Assembly: GCF_011064825.1 (NCBI RefSeq)
Contig: NZ_CP048751.1
Coordinates: 434,001 to 498,000, forward strand
Reading direction: 5' to 3'
Length of the DNA stretch: 64,000 bases
Source of the DNA: Brevundimonas mediterranea
Lineage (GTDB): Bacteria; Pseudomonadota; Alphaproteobacteria; Caulobacterales; Caulobacteraceae
In this document: positions 36,667 to 47,352 of the stretch, one piece after another
Layout of the letters: each line of letters starts with the position of its first letter
Position numbering within the stretch: position 1 is the first letter of the stretch
Notes under the pieces: model-generated
Told to the model about the DNA's origin: nothing
Databases searched by the model: none
The model's input: only the letters and a program-made list of their open reading frames with translations
Program-made: the position numbers and the translations under genes

Positions 36667-36699
36667 AAAAAAGACCCTCCGAATGGCTCCGAAGGGTCT
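36667..36699 (-). terminator. Rho-independent terminator downstream of guaA
   Basis: On the minus strand AGACCCT and AGGGTCT pair around a 14-base loop (36672-36678 with 36693-36699) and are followed by six T residues (36672-36667). It lies about 80 bases after the guaA stop and separates guaA from the integrase gene. Confidence 0.78.
36679..36698. repeat. Imperfect 20-base direct repeat near the guaA end, copy 1
   Basis: A 20-base segment beginning CCGAATGG and ending CCGAAGGGTC matches a second copy at 36752-36771 at 17 of 20 positions. The first copy overlaps the guaA terminator. Repeats beside an integrase gene can be arm-type integrase sites or scars of insertion. Confidence 0.65.
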
Positions 36700-36800
36700 C
36701 GACAGAATTCACAATGTTGTCAGGCCTTTAGAGGCCGCTTCGGAAGCGATACCGAATGCTGCCGAAGGGTCGGGACTATTCCCACTCGATCGTCCCCGGC
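36700..36800. other. Probable island attachment region at the guaA 3' end
   Basis: The guaA coding end (TIEWE then stop at 36778-36776) abuts repeats and an integrase gene oriented away from it. Insertion into the guaA 3' end, with the gene's tail restored by the attachment core, is a known habit of P4-type islands. The partner site should be a copy of the guaA tail to the left, which was not found within this window. Exact core not determined. Confidence 0.55.
36752..36771. repeat. Imperfect 20-base direct repeat near the guaA end, copy 2
   Basis: Second copy, starting CCGAATGCT and ending CCGAAGGGTC, only four bases from the guaA stop codon (36776). See the copy at 36679. Confidence 0.65.
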
Positions 36801-38338
36801 GGCTTCGACGTCACGTCGTAGACGACGCGGTTCACGCCCCGGACCTCGTTGATGATCCGTGTCGCGGTCTTGGCCAGGACGTCCCAGGGGAATTGGTAGA
36901 AGTCGGCGGTCATGCCGTCGGTGGAGGAGACGGCGCGGAGGGCCAGGACTTTTTCGTAGGTGCGGGCGTCGCCCATGACGCCGACGGTCTTGACCGGCAG
37001 AAGGACGGCGAAGGCCTGCCAGATGCTGTCATACAGCCCGGCCTTGCGGATCTCGTCCAGATAGATGGCGTCGGCCTGTTGCAGGGTCTCGACGGCTTCG
37101 GGCGTGATCTCGCCGGGAATGCGGATGGCCAGGCCCGGTCCGGGGAAGGGGTGGCGGCCCACGAAGGCGTCGCTCAGACCCAGTTCGCGGCCCAGGGCGC
37201 GGACCTCGTCCTTGAACAGTTCGCGCAGGGGTTCGACCAGTTTCAGCTTCATATAGTCGGGCAGGCCGCCGACATTGTGGTGGCTCTTGATGACGTGGGC
37301 CTTGCCGCTGGACGAGGAGACGCTCTCGATCACGTCGGGATAGAGGGTGCCCTGGGCCAGGAATTCGGCGCCCTCGACCTTGTTGGCCTCACGGTCGAAG
37401 ATCTCGATGAAGACGCGGCCGATGATCTTGCGCTTGGTCTCAGGGTCCGACTGGCCCGCCAGTTCGCCCAGGAATTCCTTCGACGCATCAACATGCACCA
37501 GCGGGATGTTGTAGTGCTCGCGGAACAGGGTGGTCACCTGTTTCGCCTCGTCCTTCCGGAGCAGGCCGGTGTCGACGAAGACGCAGGTGAGCTGGTCGCC
37601 GATGGCCTCGTGGATCAGCACCGCGGCGACGGAACTGTCGACGCCGCCGGACAGGCCGCAGATCACCTTGGCGTCGCCGACCTGTTCGCGGATCTGGGCG
37701 ATCTTCTCGTCGCGATAGGCGGCCATGGTCCAGTCGCCCTTCAGCCCGGCGATGCCATGGGTGAAGTTCTTCAACATCTGGTGGCCGCGCGGGGTGTGCA
37801 TCACCTCGGGGTGGAACTGCACGCCGTAGAAGCGGCGCGTCTCGTCGGCGATCACCGCATAGGGCGAACCGGCCGAAGAGGCGACGACGTCGAAGCCCGC
37901 GGGGATGGCGACGATCTTGTCGCCGTGGCTCATCCAGACCGTCTCTTCCTCGCCGACCGGGGCCAGGTCGGCCAGCAGGGGCGAGGCTTTCTCGACGGTG
38001 ATCTCGGCGCGGCCGAACTCGCGGGTGTGGCCGCCCTCGACCTTGCCGCCCAGCTGTTCGCACATGGTCATCTCGCCGTAGCAGATGCCCAGCACCGGCA
38101 CGCCGGCTTCGAACACGGCCTGGGGCGCGCGGGGGCTGCCTTCCTCGTGCACGCTCTCGGGACCGCCCGACAGGATGATGGCGGCGGGGTTCATCCCCGC
38201 CAGAGCGGCCTCGGCCTTCTGGAACGGATGGATTTCGCAATAGACGCTGGCCTCGCGCAGGCGGCGCGCGATCAGCTGCGTCACCTGGCTGCCGAAGTCG
38301 ACGATGAGGACCTTCTGGTGATCTTGAGGCGTGGTCAT
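36776..38338 (-). CDS. guaA: GMP synthase (glutamine-hydrolysing)
   Basis: 520 residues. The N-terminal class-I glutamine amidotransferase has its nucleophile Cys86 in LGICYGE; the ATP pyrophosphatase domain has the P-loop [12 protein letters not shown]; the C-terminal dimer domain ends in TIEWE. It converts XMP to GMP. The stop is intact despite the adjacent integrase. Its start overlaps the stop of the upstream nucleosidase gene. Confidence 0.97.
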   Translation of the reverse strand: MTTPQDHQKVLIVDFGSQVTQLIARRLREASVYCEIHPFQKAEAALAGMNPAAIILSGGPESVHEEGSPRAPQAVFEAGVPVLGICYGEMTMCEQLGGKVEGGHTREFGRAEITVEKASPLLADLAPVGEEETVWMSHGDKIVAIPAGFDVVASSAGSPYAVIADETRRFYGVQFHPEVMHTPRGHQMLKNFTHGIAGLKGDWTMAAYRDEKIAQIREQVGDAKVICGLSGGVDSSVAAVLIHEAIGDQLTCVFVDTGLLRKDEAKQVTTLFREHYNIPLVHVDASKEFLGELAGQSDPETKRKIIGRVFIEIFDREANKVEGAEFLAQGTLYPDVIESVSSSSGKAHVIKSHHNVGGLPDYMKLKLVEPLRELFKDEVRALGRELGLSDAFVGRHPFPGPGLAIRIPGEITPEAVETLQQADAIYLDEIRKAGLYDSIWQAFAVLLPVKTVGVMGDARTYEKVLALRAVSSTDGMTADFYQFPWDVLAKTATRIINEVRGVNRVVYDVTSKPPGTIEWE

Positions 38339-39036
38339 GGCGTAATCGAATCCGGGGAGAGTTGCGCGGGGTCTTGGCCTTGTGCGGCCGGGATTTCAAG
38401 GGCGGCGAGGCCGTCGGCCTCCAGCAGGGCGATCAGACGATCCAGGGCGGCGGCCAGGTTCTCGTCCACATGGTGCAGGGTGGAGGTCCAGTCCTCCAGC
38501 GCCTTCAGCTCGGCGCGGCCGTCCGACACGCCGCGCAGGGCGACCAGAGGCACGCCAGACGTCTGGGCCGACCGGACCAGGGCCCAGGTCTCCATGTCCA
38601 CCATCTCGGCCTCGATGGCGTCATAGGCGGCGCCGGAGACGACGTTGGCGCCGGTGGACAAGGTGGCGGTCGGCACGCCGGGGATCGGGCACGGCAGGGG
38701 CAGGATCGCAGGCCGCTCCAGCAACGGGGTCACGCCCTTGGGGAAGCCCAAAGGGCTGGCGTCCATGTCGCGATAGGCCACCGAGGAGGCCTGATAGACG
38801 CAGGCGTGGTCCAGCACCCGGGACCCGCACGACCCCAGCGAGACGATCAGGTCCGGCAGGCCGCCCCCCGCTTCCAGCCGCGCCAGGGCGGCGGTCAGGA
38901 CGACGGCGGCCTCCACCGGACCGACGCCGGTCATCAGGGGCTGGATGCGGGCGCGCAGATGGTCGCCGTATTCGGCAGGCGCAGCCATGACGTAGAGGAC
39001 CGAAACCTCGCCGTGCCGAACCAGCCCACCCCCCAT
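38335..39036 (-). CDS. 5'-methylthioadenosine/S-adenosylhomocysteine nucleosidase-like protein
   Basis: 233 residues of the phosphorylase/nucleosidase superfamily: [12 protein letters not shown] at the start, LGSCG, a ligand segment [10 protein letters not shown] and the catalytic-region GVSDGRAEL with Asp. It would split MTA or SAH into adenine and a thioribose, salvaging by-products of SAM use. It is shorter than usual in the middle and has a charged C-terminal tail, so substrate is less sure. Its start overlaps the stop of the rsmB-like gene at 39036. Confidence 0.75.
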   Translation of the reverse strand: MGGGLVRHGEVSVLYVMAAPAEYGDHLRARIQPLMTGVGPVEAAVVLTAALARLEAGGGLPDLIVSLGSCGSRVLDHACVYQASSVAYRDMDASPLGFPKGVTPLLERPAILPLPCPIPGVPTATLSTGANVVSGAAYDAIEAEMVDMETWALVRSAQTSGVPLVALRGVSDGRAELKALEDWTSTLHHVDENLAAALDRLIALLEADGLAALEIPAAQGQDPAQLSPDSITP

Positions 39037-40337
39037 CAGGCGGCGCGCTGATAGACGGCGGCGAAGAAGCCGTCGGTGTCGGCCGAGGCCGGCGACAGTC
39101 GCAGACGCGCGCCGGACGCCAGTTCAGCGAACCTGGCCCGCGCGGCCTCGGTCAGTTGGGGCGCCGACAGGACGTCGGCGACGGCGACCGGGTGGAAGTC
39201 CGGATTGGCGGCCTCGAAGGCGTCGGCGCTGGCCTCGTTCTCGCGGGCCAGCATCGAACAGGTGACATAGACCAGACGCCCGCCCGGCTTCACCAGCTTG
39301 GTCGCCTGGCTCAGGATGCGGACCTGAAGCGCGTGCAGTTTCTCGACCTCTTCGGCCGTCAGACGCCAGGCGTCCTCGGGTCGACGCCGCCAGGTGCCGG
39401 ATCCCGAACAGGGGGCGTCGACGAAGACCAGATCGGCCCGGCCGTTGACGGCTTCCAGCCCGCCGCCGTTCTGGCCGATCAGCACCAGCTCGGCCTCGAC
39501 GCCCGCGCGTTGCAGGCGGGGGCGGATGTTCTCGAGCCGCTTGTTGACGACGTCGGAGGCGATCAACTTGCCCTGCCCCCCCATGGCCTGGGCCAGACCC
39601 AGGGTCTTGCCGCCGCCGCCGGCGCAATAGTCCACCACCGTCGCGCCGGGTTGCGCGCCGGCCAGCCAGCAGACGACCTGGCTGCCCTCGTCCTGGATCT
39701 CGAACTTGCCGGCCTTGAACCCGTCCAGGGCCTGGATATTGGGCGGCGGCTCGGACGGCACGCGCAGCCCCAGGGCGGACCAGGGCGTGCGGGCGACCGA
39801 CAGACCGGCGTTACGCAACTCGACCTCGACCGCATCCACCGTGGCCGCCGCGTCATTGACGCGCAGGTCGATGGGCGCGCGGGGGGCCATCAGGGCGTGG
39901 GCCTCTTCGGCCCAGCGGTCGCCGAAGGTGGCCTTGAAATCCTCGACCACGAACTCGGGCAGACCGGCCGCGACCCAGCCCGGCAGTTTCCCCTGCCCCG
40001 CCGTGATCCGGCTGCGCTCCTGTTTCGACAGCGGTCGCGGGCCATAGCCGTCGCCCGAGTGCAGCGCCTCGATCTCTTCCACCGACAGGCCGTCGATGGC
40101 GTGCAGCGAACCGATCACCAGGGCCCGGCCGTCCTCGCGCCCGCCCATGATCCACGACAGGCGGCCGCGCGCCCGCAGCACCTTGTAGACATGATCGGCG
40201 ATGGCCCGCCGATCCTTGGACCCGGCGTAGCGGTTGGCGGTCCCCCAGGCCTTCAGGACGGTTTCCGCCGGTTGGTTGCCCTGGGCGATGGAGTCCAGGA
40301 CGGCGGCGGCGGCGGCGAGACGGGCGGCTGGGGTCAA
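39036..40337 (-). CDS. RsmB/NOP-family RNA cytosine-5 methyltransferase
   Basis: 433 residues. An N-terminal helical part (NusB-like in RsmB) leads into the SAM-dependent domain with VDYCAGGGGKTLGLAQ, VFVDAPCSGSGTWRRRPE (motif IV Cys) and VYVTCSML (motif VI Cys). The two cysteines are the catalytic pair of m5C RNA methyltransferases. It probably methylates 16S rRNA; the exact base is not fixed by sequence. It heads the rsmB-nucleosidase-guaA run. Confidence 0.88.
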   Translation of the reverse strand: MTPAARLAAAAAVLDSIAQGNQPAETVLKAWGTANRYAGSKDRRAIADHVYKVLRARGRLSWIMGGREDGRALVIGSLHAIDGLSVEEIEALHSGDGYGPRPLSKQERSRITAGQGKLPGWVAAGLPEFVVEDFKATFGDRWAEEAHALMAPRAPIDLRVNDAAATVDAVEVELRNAGLSVARTPWSALGLRVPSEPPPNIQALDGFKAGKFEIQDEGSQVVCWLAGAQPGATVVDYCAGGGGKTLGLAQAMGGQGKLIASDVVNKRLENIRPRLQRAGVEAELVLIGQNGGGLEAVNGRADLVFVDAPCSGSGTWRRRPEDAWRLTAEEVEKLHALQVRILSQATKLVKPGGRLVYVTCSMLARENEASADAFEAANPDFHPVAVADVLSAPQLTEAARARFAELASGARLRLSPASADTDGFFAAVYQRAA

Positions 40338-40353
40338 TGCGGACTTTCAGAGA

Positions 40354-40746
40354 TCAAAGGAACAGGAAGGTCAGGACCATGACCAGTCCCGCAAGCGAGA
40401 CCAGCCAGACCAGCGACCGGATATAGGGAATACCGAGGGCGTAGAGCGGCACATAGACGACGCGCGCCCAGAAATAGAGAGCCGAACCCCACACGGTCAG
40501 GGCGCTGGACGCCTCGATCACATGGGCGATCAGCACCGCGCCGATGAACAGCGGCAGGGTTTCATACAGGTTGGCCTGGGCGCGCTCCAGACGACCGGTC
40601 AGCGGCTTCTTCGCCGCCGGCGTCTCGTCGCGCGGACCCGCATTCCACTTCGAACCGAACTCGACCGTCCTCGCCCCGGCCGGCAGGAAGACCTGCACCA
40701 GGGCCAGGATCAGCGTCAGGGCCAGATAGGTCAGTTCGGTCGTCAT
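40354..40746 (-). CDS. MAPEG-family membrane protein
   Basis: 130 residues, four membrane helices, with the MAPEG signature RAQANLYETLPLFIGAVL, including the Arg/Asn/Glu residues used for glutathione in characterised members, and RVVYVPLYALG later. Bacterial members of this branch are uncharacterised. It sits between guaB and the rsmB-like gene, all on the minus strand. Confidence 0.85.
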   Translation of the reverse strand: MTTELTYLALTLILALVQVFLPAGARTVEFGSKWNAGPRDETPAAKKPLTGRLERAQANLYETLPLFIGAVLIAHVIEASSALTVWGSALYFWARVVYVPLYALGIPYIRSLVWLVSLAGLVMVLTFLFL

Positions 40747-40750
40747 GGCC

Positions 40751-42274
<1,524 letters not shown>

Positions 42275-42335
42275 TTATGGGCCCGATAGATTTTATTGGT
42301 TTGCAACCGAGGGGGCCAATGACCATTCTTGCAAC

Positions 42336-42878
42336 ATGGTCGGCGTCCTCCTCAGCACCGCGCGCAAACTGGCTCTGAAGATCGCCAGCTATGGCGTCAT
42401 GCACCTTGTGGTGGCCATTCTGGTGGCCTTCGCCATCACGCGCGACTGGCGTATCGCCCTGGCCGTCGGCATGGTCGAACCCTTCTTCCAGACCATCGCC
42501 TATTCGATCCACGACCGGGTCTGGCACCGGGTCGAACGCCGCCGCATGGCCTCCAACATCGAAGAGGCGGCCGAGGCCTTCACCGCCCGGCTCGACATCA
42601 TGTCGCCGGACGAACAGACCCGCGTCCACGACCACCATGGCCACAGCCACGCCCTGCCCCGCTCGCTGAAACAGGTGGCGGTCAAGACCGTGACCTATGG
42701 CGTCATGCATTTCGCTGTCGCCGTGGCCGTGGCCTACGCCCTGACCCAGGACATCCGCACAGCCCTGGCCATCGGCACCATCGAACCCCTGGTCCAGACG
42801 GTCTTCTTCACCGTCCACGACCGCATCTGGTCGCGCATCGAACAGCGCCGCGCCGGCCGGCAGCCGGCGACGGCCTGA
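42336..42878 (+). CDS. Tandem DUF2061 membrane protein
   Basis: 180 residues made of two similar halves, about 12-70 and 112-170. Each has SYGVMH or TYGVMH, two hydrophobic segments, an acidic EP motif and HDRVW or HDRIW. DUF2061 proteins are small uncharacterised membrane proteins; here the unit is duplicated with a His-rich linker (HDHHGHSH, about residues 98-105). It may bind metal through the linker, which is a guess. The gene is convergent with rlmE. Confidence 0.82.
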   Translation: MVGVLLSTARKLALKIASYGVMHLVVAILVAFAITRDWRIALAVGMVEPFFQTIAYSIHDRVWHRVERRRMASNIEEAAEAFTARLDIMSPDEQTRVHDHHGHSHALPRSLKQVAVKTVTYGVMHFAVAVAVAYALTQDIRTALAIGTIEPLVQTVFFTVHDRIWSRIEQRRAGRQPATA

Positions 42879-42883
42879 GCCTC

Positions 42884-42904
42884 GGCGGCGCGGATTCCGC
42901 CGCC
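42884..42904. terminator. Possible bidirectional hairpin between DUF2061 and rlmE
   Basis: GGCGGC and GCCGCC pair around a short GG-ATT-CC tip with a two-base bulge, between two convergent genes. There is no T-run, so termination strength is doubtful. Confidence 0.35.
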
Positions 42905-43614
42905 TACCGCTTGTTCAACGCCACCAGAAACACCTCGGCGCTGTCCTTCCGGCTGGAGGCCGGCTTGACGTATTTGACCGTCTCGAACTCCTCGCGCAGT
43001 CGCGCCAGAACCCCTCCGGCGTCGCCGCCCTGGAAGTTCTTGGACACGAAATTCCCGCCCGGCCGAAGGGTGCGGATGGCGAAGTCGGCGGCGATCTCGA
43101 TCAGGGCGATGATCTTCAGGTGGTCGGTCTGGCGGTGGCCGACCGTATTGTGCGCCATGTCCGACAGCACCAGGTCCGGCGCCCCGCCGATGGCGTCGAT
43201 CAGTTGCTGGTCCACGCCCGGGTGGGTGAAGTCGGCCTGCAACAGGGTCGAACCCGGAATCGGCTCGATCATCAGCAGGTCCACGCCCGCCACCGCGCCG
43301 GCCCCGCGATTGACCGCCACCTGGATCCAGCCGCCCGGCGCCGCGCCCAGGTCGATGACCTTACTGCCGCGCTTGATCAGGTGGAATTTGTCGTCGATCT
43401 CGATCAGCTTGAAGGCCGCGCGCGAACGCCAGCCCTCGGCCCGCGCCTTCTCGGACCATTTGTCGGCCAGCTGGCGTTTGATCCATTGCTGGCTCGACAT
43501 CGACTTGGTGTCGGCCGTCTTCATTTTGGTGCCCATGCCGCGCCCGGCGGCGGTGCCGCCCGTGGGCGGTTTGACCATCCGGCGGCGTTCTTGGGGCTTT
43601 TCGTCTTCACTCAT
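42904..43614 (-). CDS. rlmE: 23S rRNA (uridine-2'-O) methyltransferase, RlmE/FtsJ family
   Basis: 236 residues from the ATG at 43614. The SAM-binding VIDLGAAPGGWIQVA, LSDMAHNTVGHRQTDH, NFVSKNFQGG and the late SSRKDSAEVFLVA block supply the K-D-K-E catalytic tetrad of RlmE. It methylates U2552 in the ribosomal A-loop. The first 40 residues are a basic extension longer than in E. coli. The same frame stays open upstream through the cyclophilin gene but that part is antisense. Confidence 0.93.
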   Translation of the reverse strand: MSEDEKPQERRRMVKPPTGGTAAGRGMGTKMKTADTKSMSSQQWIKRQLADKWSEKARAEGWRSRAAFKLIEIDDKFHLIKRGSKVIDLGAAPGGWIQVAVNRGAGAVAGVDLLMIEPIPGSTLLQADFTHPGVDQQLIDAIGGAPDLVLSDMAHNTVGHRQTDHLKIIALIEIAADFAIRTLRPGGNFVSKNFQGGDAGGVLARLREEFETVKYVKPASSRKDSAEVFLVALNKR

Positions 43615-43686
43615 CGTTCCCACATAGCCCCGACCGGCGTTGCGGGCTATGTCCCGCCTCAAATCAACCCCAAGAGGACGACCGAA

Positions 43687-44148
<462 letters not shown>

Positions 44149-44160
44149 GACTCGTCCCAC

Positions 44161-44199
44161 CCTCGAAACCGTATCGGCTCGGCCGATGCGGTTTCGAGG
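44161..44199. terminator. Strong hairpin between convergent genes
   Basis: An 18-base stem (44161-44178 with 44182-44199) has a single T-G mismatch and a three-base loop. It stands between the cyclophilin stop (44148) and the stop of the opposing gene (44208). It lacks a T-run but its length and placement fit a bidirectional terminator or a stabilising 3' end. Confidence 0.7.
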
Positions 44200-44207
44200 C
44201 CTGCGGT

Positions 44208-44684
44208 CTAGGAGCGGTCCTCGGCCGCGCCGTCGAACTGAACCGCCTGGGCGTCGCGCCAAGCGTCACGCAAGCCGTCCACCGGCAGGTTCGCGCCCAG
44301 CAGGGCCAGTTGATCGACCCACACCGTCGCCAGTTTGTCGACTGTGGACTGGCCCCAGCCCGGCGGCTGCTGACGCGCCCAGTTCTGCAAAGACTCCGCA
44401 TTGAAGATCATCAGGAAGGCGCAGGCCACGAACAGGGTCTGGCTGGTCCACCGCCGCGCCCGCGACGCCTCGCCTTCTTCGTCCAAAGCCGGCGCCGGGG
44501 GAAAGGCGAACCGGCCCAGGGCGACCAGGGCGTTCTCGCGCGTCGGCAGGTCGTGGGCGTCGGCGGCGCCGATCCAGTCGCTGGACGGATCAGCCGCCAC
44601 CGGTTCGTCCAGCGGCGGAAACGGCGACACCGGCGGATGCGACTGTGTCGGGAAGGGATCGACCGGGTCCGTGGGATCGCTCAT
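44208..44684 (-). CDS. Hypothetical protein with one membrane segment
   Basis: 158 residues: a Pro/Asp-rich N-terminal 45 residues, then a short domain, one hydrophobic helix (TLFVACAFLMIF, about 83-94) and an acidic C-terminus. No family recognised. It follows the MBOAT gene by 15 bases on the same strand and may be a small partner of that acylation module. Confidence 0.6.
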   Translation of the reverse strand: MSDPTDPVDPFPTQSHPPVSPFPPLDEPVAADPSSDWIGAADAHDLPTRENALVALGRFAFPPAPALDEEGEASRARRWTSQTLFVACAFLMIFNAESLQNWARQQPPGWGQSTVDKLATVWVDQLALLGANLPVDGLRDAWRDAQAVQFDGAAEDRS

Positions 44685-44699
44685 CGTCGGATCAACGCC

Positions 44700-46103
44700 T
44701 CAGAACTGGAAATAGATGAAGGGCGCCACGCCCTCGGGGCGCATCGCCTCGACCAGCAGGATGGCCGCCCCGATCAACACACCGAGCGTCGGTGACGGCG
44801 CCGTCTTCAGCCGTTCGGCCAGCCCCTCGACCGCGCGCGGCGGCAGCCCATGCATGGCCAACCCGCCGACGATCAGCACCAGCACGAAGGGCGTCACCAG
44901 GCTGAAACCCTCGAACCGCCCCAGCCCGGCCAGCATCTGCATCGCCAGGTCAAAGGTCTCGGCCCGGAACAGGATCCATCCCAGACAGACGACGTGGAAG
45001 GTGATCAGGACCCCCAGCCAGGTCGGAATGACCTTGCGGTCCTTCACCACCGCACGACCGAGGCGCTCGACCACCTGCGCCCCGCCGTGCAGCGCGCCCC
45101 AGGCCACGAAGGTCCAGGCCGCCCCGTGCCACAGCCCGCCCAGCAGCATGGTGATCATCACATTGAGGCATGACGACCACAGCCCCTTCCGCCCCCCGCC
45201 CAGCGGCACGTACAGATAGTCGCGCAGCCAGCTGGACAGGCTGATATGCCACCGCCGCCAGAAGGCCTGCATCGAGGCCGCCCGATAAGGCTGATCGAAA
45301 TTGCGCGGGAAGGAATAGCCCAGCAGGGCCGCGATCCCGATGGCCATGTCCGAATAGGCCGAGAAGTCGCAATAGATCTGAACCGCATAGGCATAGACCG
45401 CCGCCGCTATGTCGATCGCCCCATAGGCCGAGGGATCGAAGAAGACCGGATCCACCAGCCGCGTCGCCAGCTCGGACGCGATCACCGTCTTCTTGAACAG
45501 GCCCCAGACGATCAGCAACAGCCCATGGGTCGCCATCTCACGTGTCAGCCGCGGCACCCGCGCGAACTGGGGCAACAGGTCCGACGCCCGCACGATGGGC
45601 CCCGCCACCAGATGGGGGAAGAAGCTCATCAGCAGCATGACGTCCAGCAGGCTCTCGGCCGGCGCCGTCTTGCCGCGATAGACGTCGACCACATAGCTGA
45701 CGCCCTGGAAGGTGAAGAAGCTGATCCCGACCGGCAGCACCACCTGCAACAGCGGCAGGTCCCGCTCCCAACCGAATTGGGCCAGCAGATCAACAGCCTG
45801 CTCGACGAAGAAGCCGTAATACTTGAAGAAGCCCAGGATGGTCAGATTGGCCGCGACGCCCAGGCCGACCCACAGTTTGCGCCGACCCGCCTGGTCGCTG
45901 CGCACGATCAGGGCCGCCACGCCCCAGTTCAGCACGGCCGAGGCGATCAGCAGCCCCACGAACCGCCAGTCCCACTGGGCGTAGAAGAACCAGCTGGCCA
46001 GCAGCAGGAACAGCTTCCGCCGTCCGTTCTCCCGATCCAGGCTCCAGCTGACCAGATAGACGAACAGGAAGAAGACCGCGAAGGCCAGGGTCGGAAACAG
46101 CAT
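44700..46103 (-). CDS. MBOAT-family O-acyltransferase (AlgI/DltB type)
   Basis: 467 residues with about eleven helices. MBOAT marks are FPHLVAGPIVRASDLLPQF, a SYSDMAIGIAALLGYSFP-like block and the catalytic His in LLGGLWHGAAW. It would move acyl (commonly acetyl) groups across or at the membrane onto a polysaccharide. Two SGNH proteins encoded just upstream are natural partners that place the acyl group on the sugar. Its start touches the stop of the first of these. Confidence 0.9.
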   Translation of the reverse strand: MLFPTLAFAVFFLFVYLVSWSLDRENGRRKLFLLLASWFFYAQWDWRFVGLLIASAVLNWGVAALIVRSDQAGRRKLWVGLGVAANLTILGFFKYYGFFVEQAVDLLAQFGWERDLPLLQVVLPVGISFFTFQGVSYVVDVYRGKTAPAESLLDVMLLMSFFPHLVAGPIVRASDLLPQFARVPRLTREMATHGLLLIVWGLFKKTVIASELATRLVDPVFFDPSAYGAIDIAAAVYAYAVQIYCDFSAYSDMAIGIAALLGYSFPRNFDQPYRAASMQAFWRRWHISLSSWLRDYLYVPLGGGRKGLWSSCLNVMITMLLGGLWHGAAWTFVAWGALHGGAQVVERLGRAVVKDRKVIPTWLGVLITFHVVCLGWILFRAETFDLAMQMLAGLGRFEGFSLVTPFVLVLIVGGLAMHGLPPRAVEGLAERLKTAPSPTLGVLIGAAILLVEAMRPEGVAPFIYFQF

Positions 46104-47350
46104 CAGTCCGCCTCCCCCTTGGCCGCCTTCCAGCGTTCATAGGCCCGCATCAAATCGTCGCTCAGCACCCCGCCGATCCACTCCGCCCCTTGGGAAGTGA
46201 AGTGCACCCGGTCGGGACGCATATAGGGCTCAGGGCTGGTCGCCAGCCGCTCCGCTGAACAGTCGCCCCCCATTCGTCCGTACCAGTCCCAGAAGGCGAC
46301 GCCCGTCTCGCCCGCGACTCGCCGCTGCACATCCCGGACCACCGCCAGAGCCTCCGGCGCTGATCGCCCGCCGCACGGTCCGCCGGTTCCGGGCTTCAAT
46401 CCCTCGGGCGCGCCGAGGATCAATACAGGCGCATCCATGGATCGGACTACCATCAGGGCCTGTCTGAGCCAGAGTTCATATTCGCGGGGGTCGAGGTTCG
46501 GTGCGAACCCCTCGTTCACTCCAAAGGCCAAGATGATCAGATCCGGCATCCAAGCCGCGAGTTCTAGCCAGGCGATACTGCTGTCGCGCAAGGCGAGGTC
46601 CTGCATCGTCGCACCCACGACGCCCAGGTTCGACACCTGTACGCCCGCAGCCCGTCGCGTCAGTCGCAGGTCGTAGAGCTTCAGACGCCCTGTCGGCCGG
46701 ATATCGATTTGCGTCTGCGGCTTGTCGAATGTCGCCGTCTGGCATTCAGGTTGCCACACCTCGTCTTCGCGGACCGCGAAACCCATCGTCTGCGTTTCGG
46801 CGCCAGCGGTAAGGGTCAGTTCGCCGTCCGCCTGCCATGCCTCGCCGCAGATCTGGACCTGATCAAAAGCTCCGTTCGACTCGGCGGTGATCGTCATTGT
46901 TGCGCCGTCTCTGACATCGGCTTCGCCGCCGCTCAGGCCGACGCCTATCGGCATGACTCCTCTGGCCAGCACATCCGTCCGCATCGGCCAGTCGCGCGCC
47001 GTCACCTCGACCTGCATCGGTCCATAGCCGGCATAGGGCACGCCCGGCGGCAACACCCCGCGCCCACCCGCCCCGAACCGGGCCTGCATCCGCGCGCGCA
47101 GGGCGCCCGTGATCCGGTCCCCCGCCGTATGGCTGTCGCCGATTTGCAGGATATGGACGGGCCGGTCCCGCGTCCCCGCCTCGGTCGCCGCCAAGGCCTC
47201 GAACACCCCCTCCAGCGCCTCGACGCCGCAGATGCCTTCAGGACAGACCGACGCCCCCGGCCCCGGCGCGGGCATGGGCGCATAGGGAACCTCGGTCCCG
47301 CTCTGCATCCCCAGCATCAGCACCGCCGCCCCCACGGCCCCCAGGCTCAT
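46103..47350 (-). CDS. SGNH/GDSL-type hydrolase, putative acetyl-transfer partner
   Basis: 415 residues, probably exported: a short hydrophobic start, then a GDSH block (ILQIGDSHTAGD, nucleophile Ser73), an ILAFGVNEGF block with the Asn and a DRVHFT block with the catalytic Asp and His. A beta-rich insertion separates the first two blocks. It could be an O-acetyltransferase or esterase acting with the MBOAT encoded next to it. Confidence 0.8.
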   Translation of the reverse strand: MSLGAVGAAVLMLGMQSGTEVPYAPMPAPGPGASVCPEGICGVEALEGVFEALAATEAGTRDRPVHILQIGDSHTAGDRITGALRARMQARFGAGGRGVLPPGVPYAGYGPMQVEVTARDWPMRTDVLARGVMPIGVGLSGGEADVRDGATMTITAESNGAFDQVQICGEAWQADGELTLTAGAETQTMGFAVREDEVWQPECQTATFDKPQTQIDIRPTGRLKLYDLRLTRRAAGVQVSNLGVVGATMQDLALRDSSIAWLELAAWMPDLIILAFGVNEGFAPNLDPREYELWLRQALMVVRSMDAPVLILGAPEGLKPGTGGPCGGRSAPEALAVVRDVQRRVAGETGVAFWDWYGRMGGDCSAERLATSPEPYMRPDRVHFTSQGAEWIGGVLSDDLMRAYERWKAAKGEAD

Positions 47351-47352
47351 GG

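Noticed and set aside
36608..38626. A 672-codon plus-strand frame across guaA
   Set aside because: It is antisense to guaA, whose motifs are complete; the Val/Gly/Asp-rich product has no recognisable domain.
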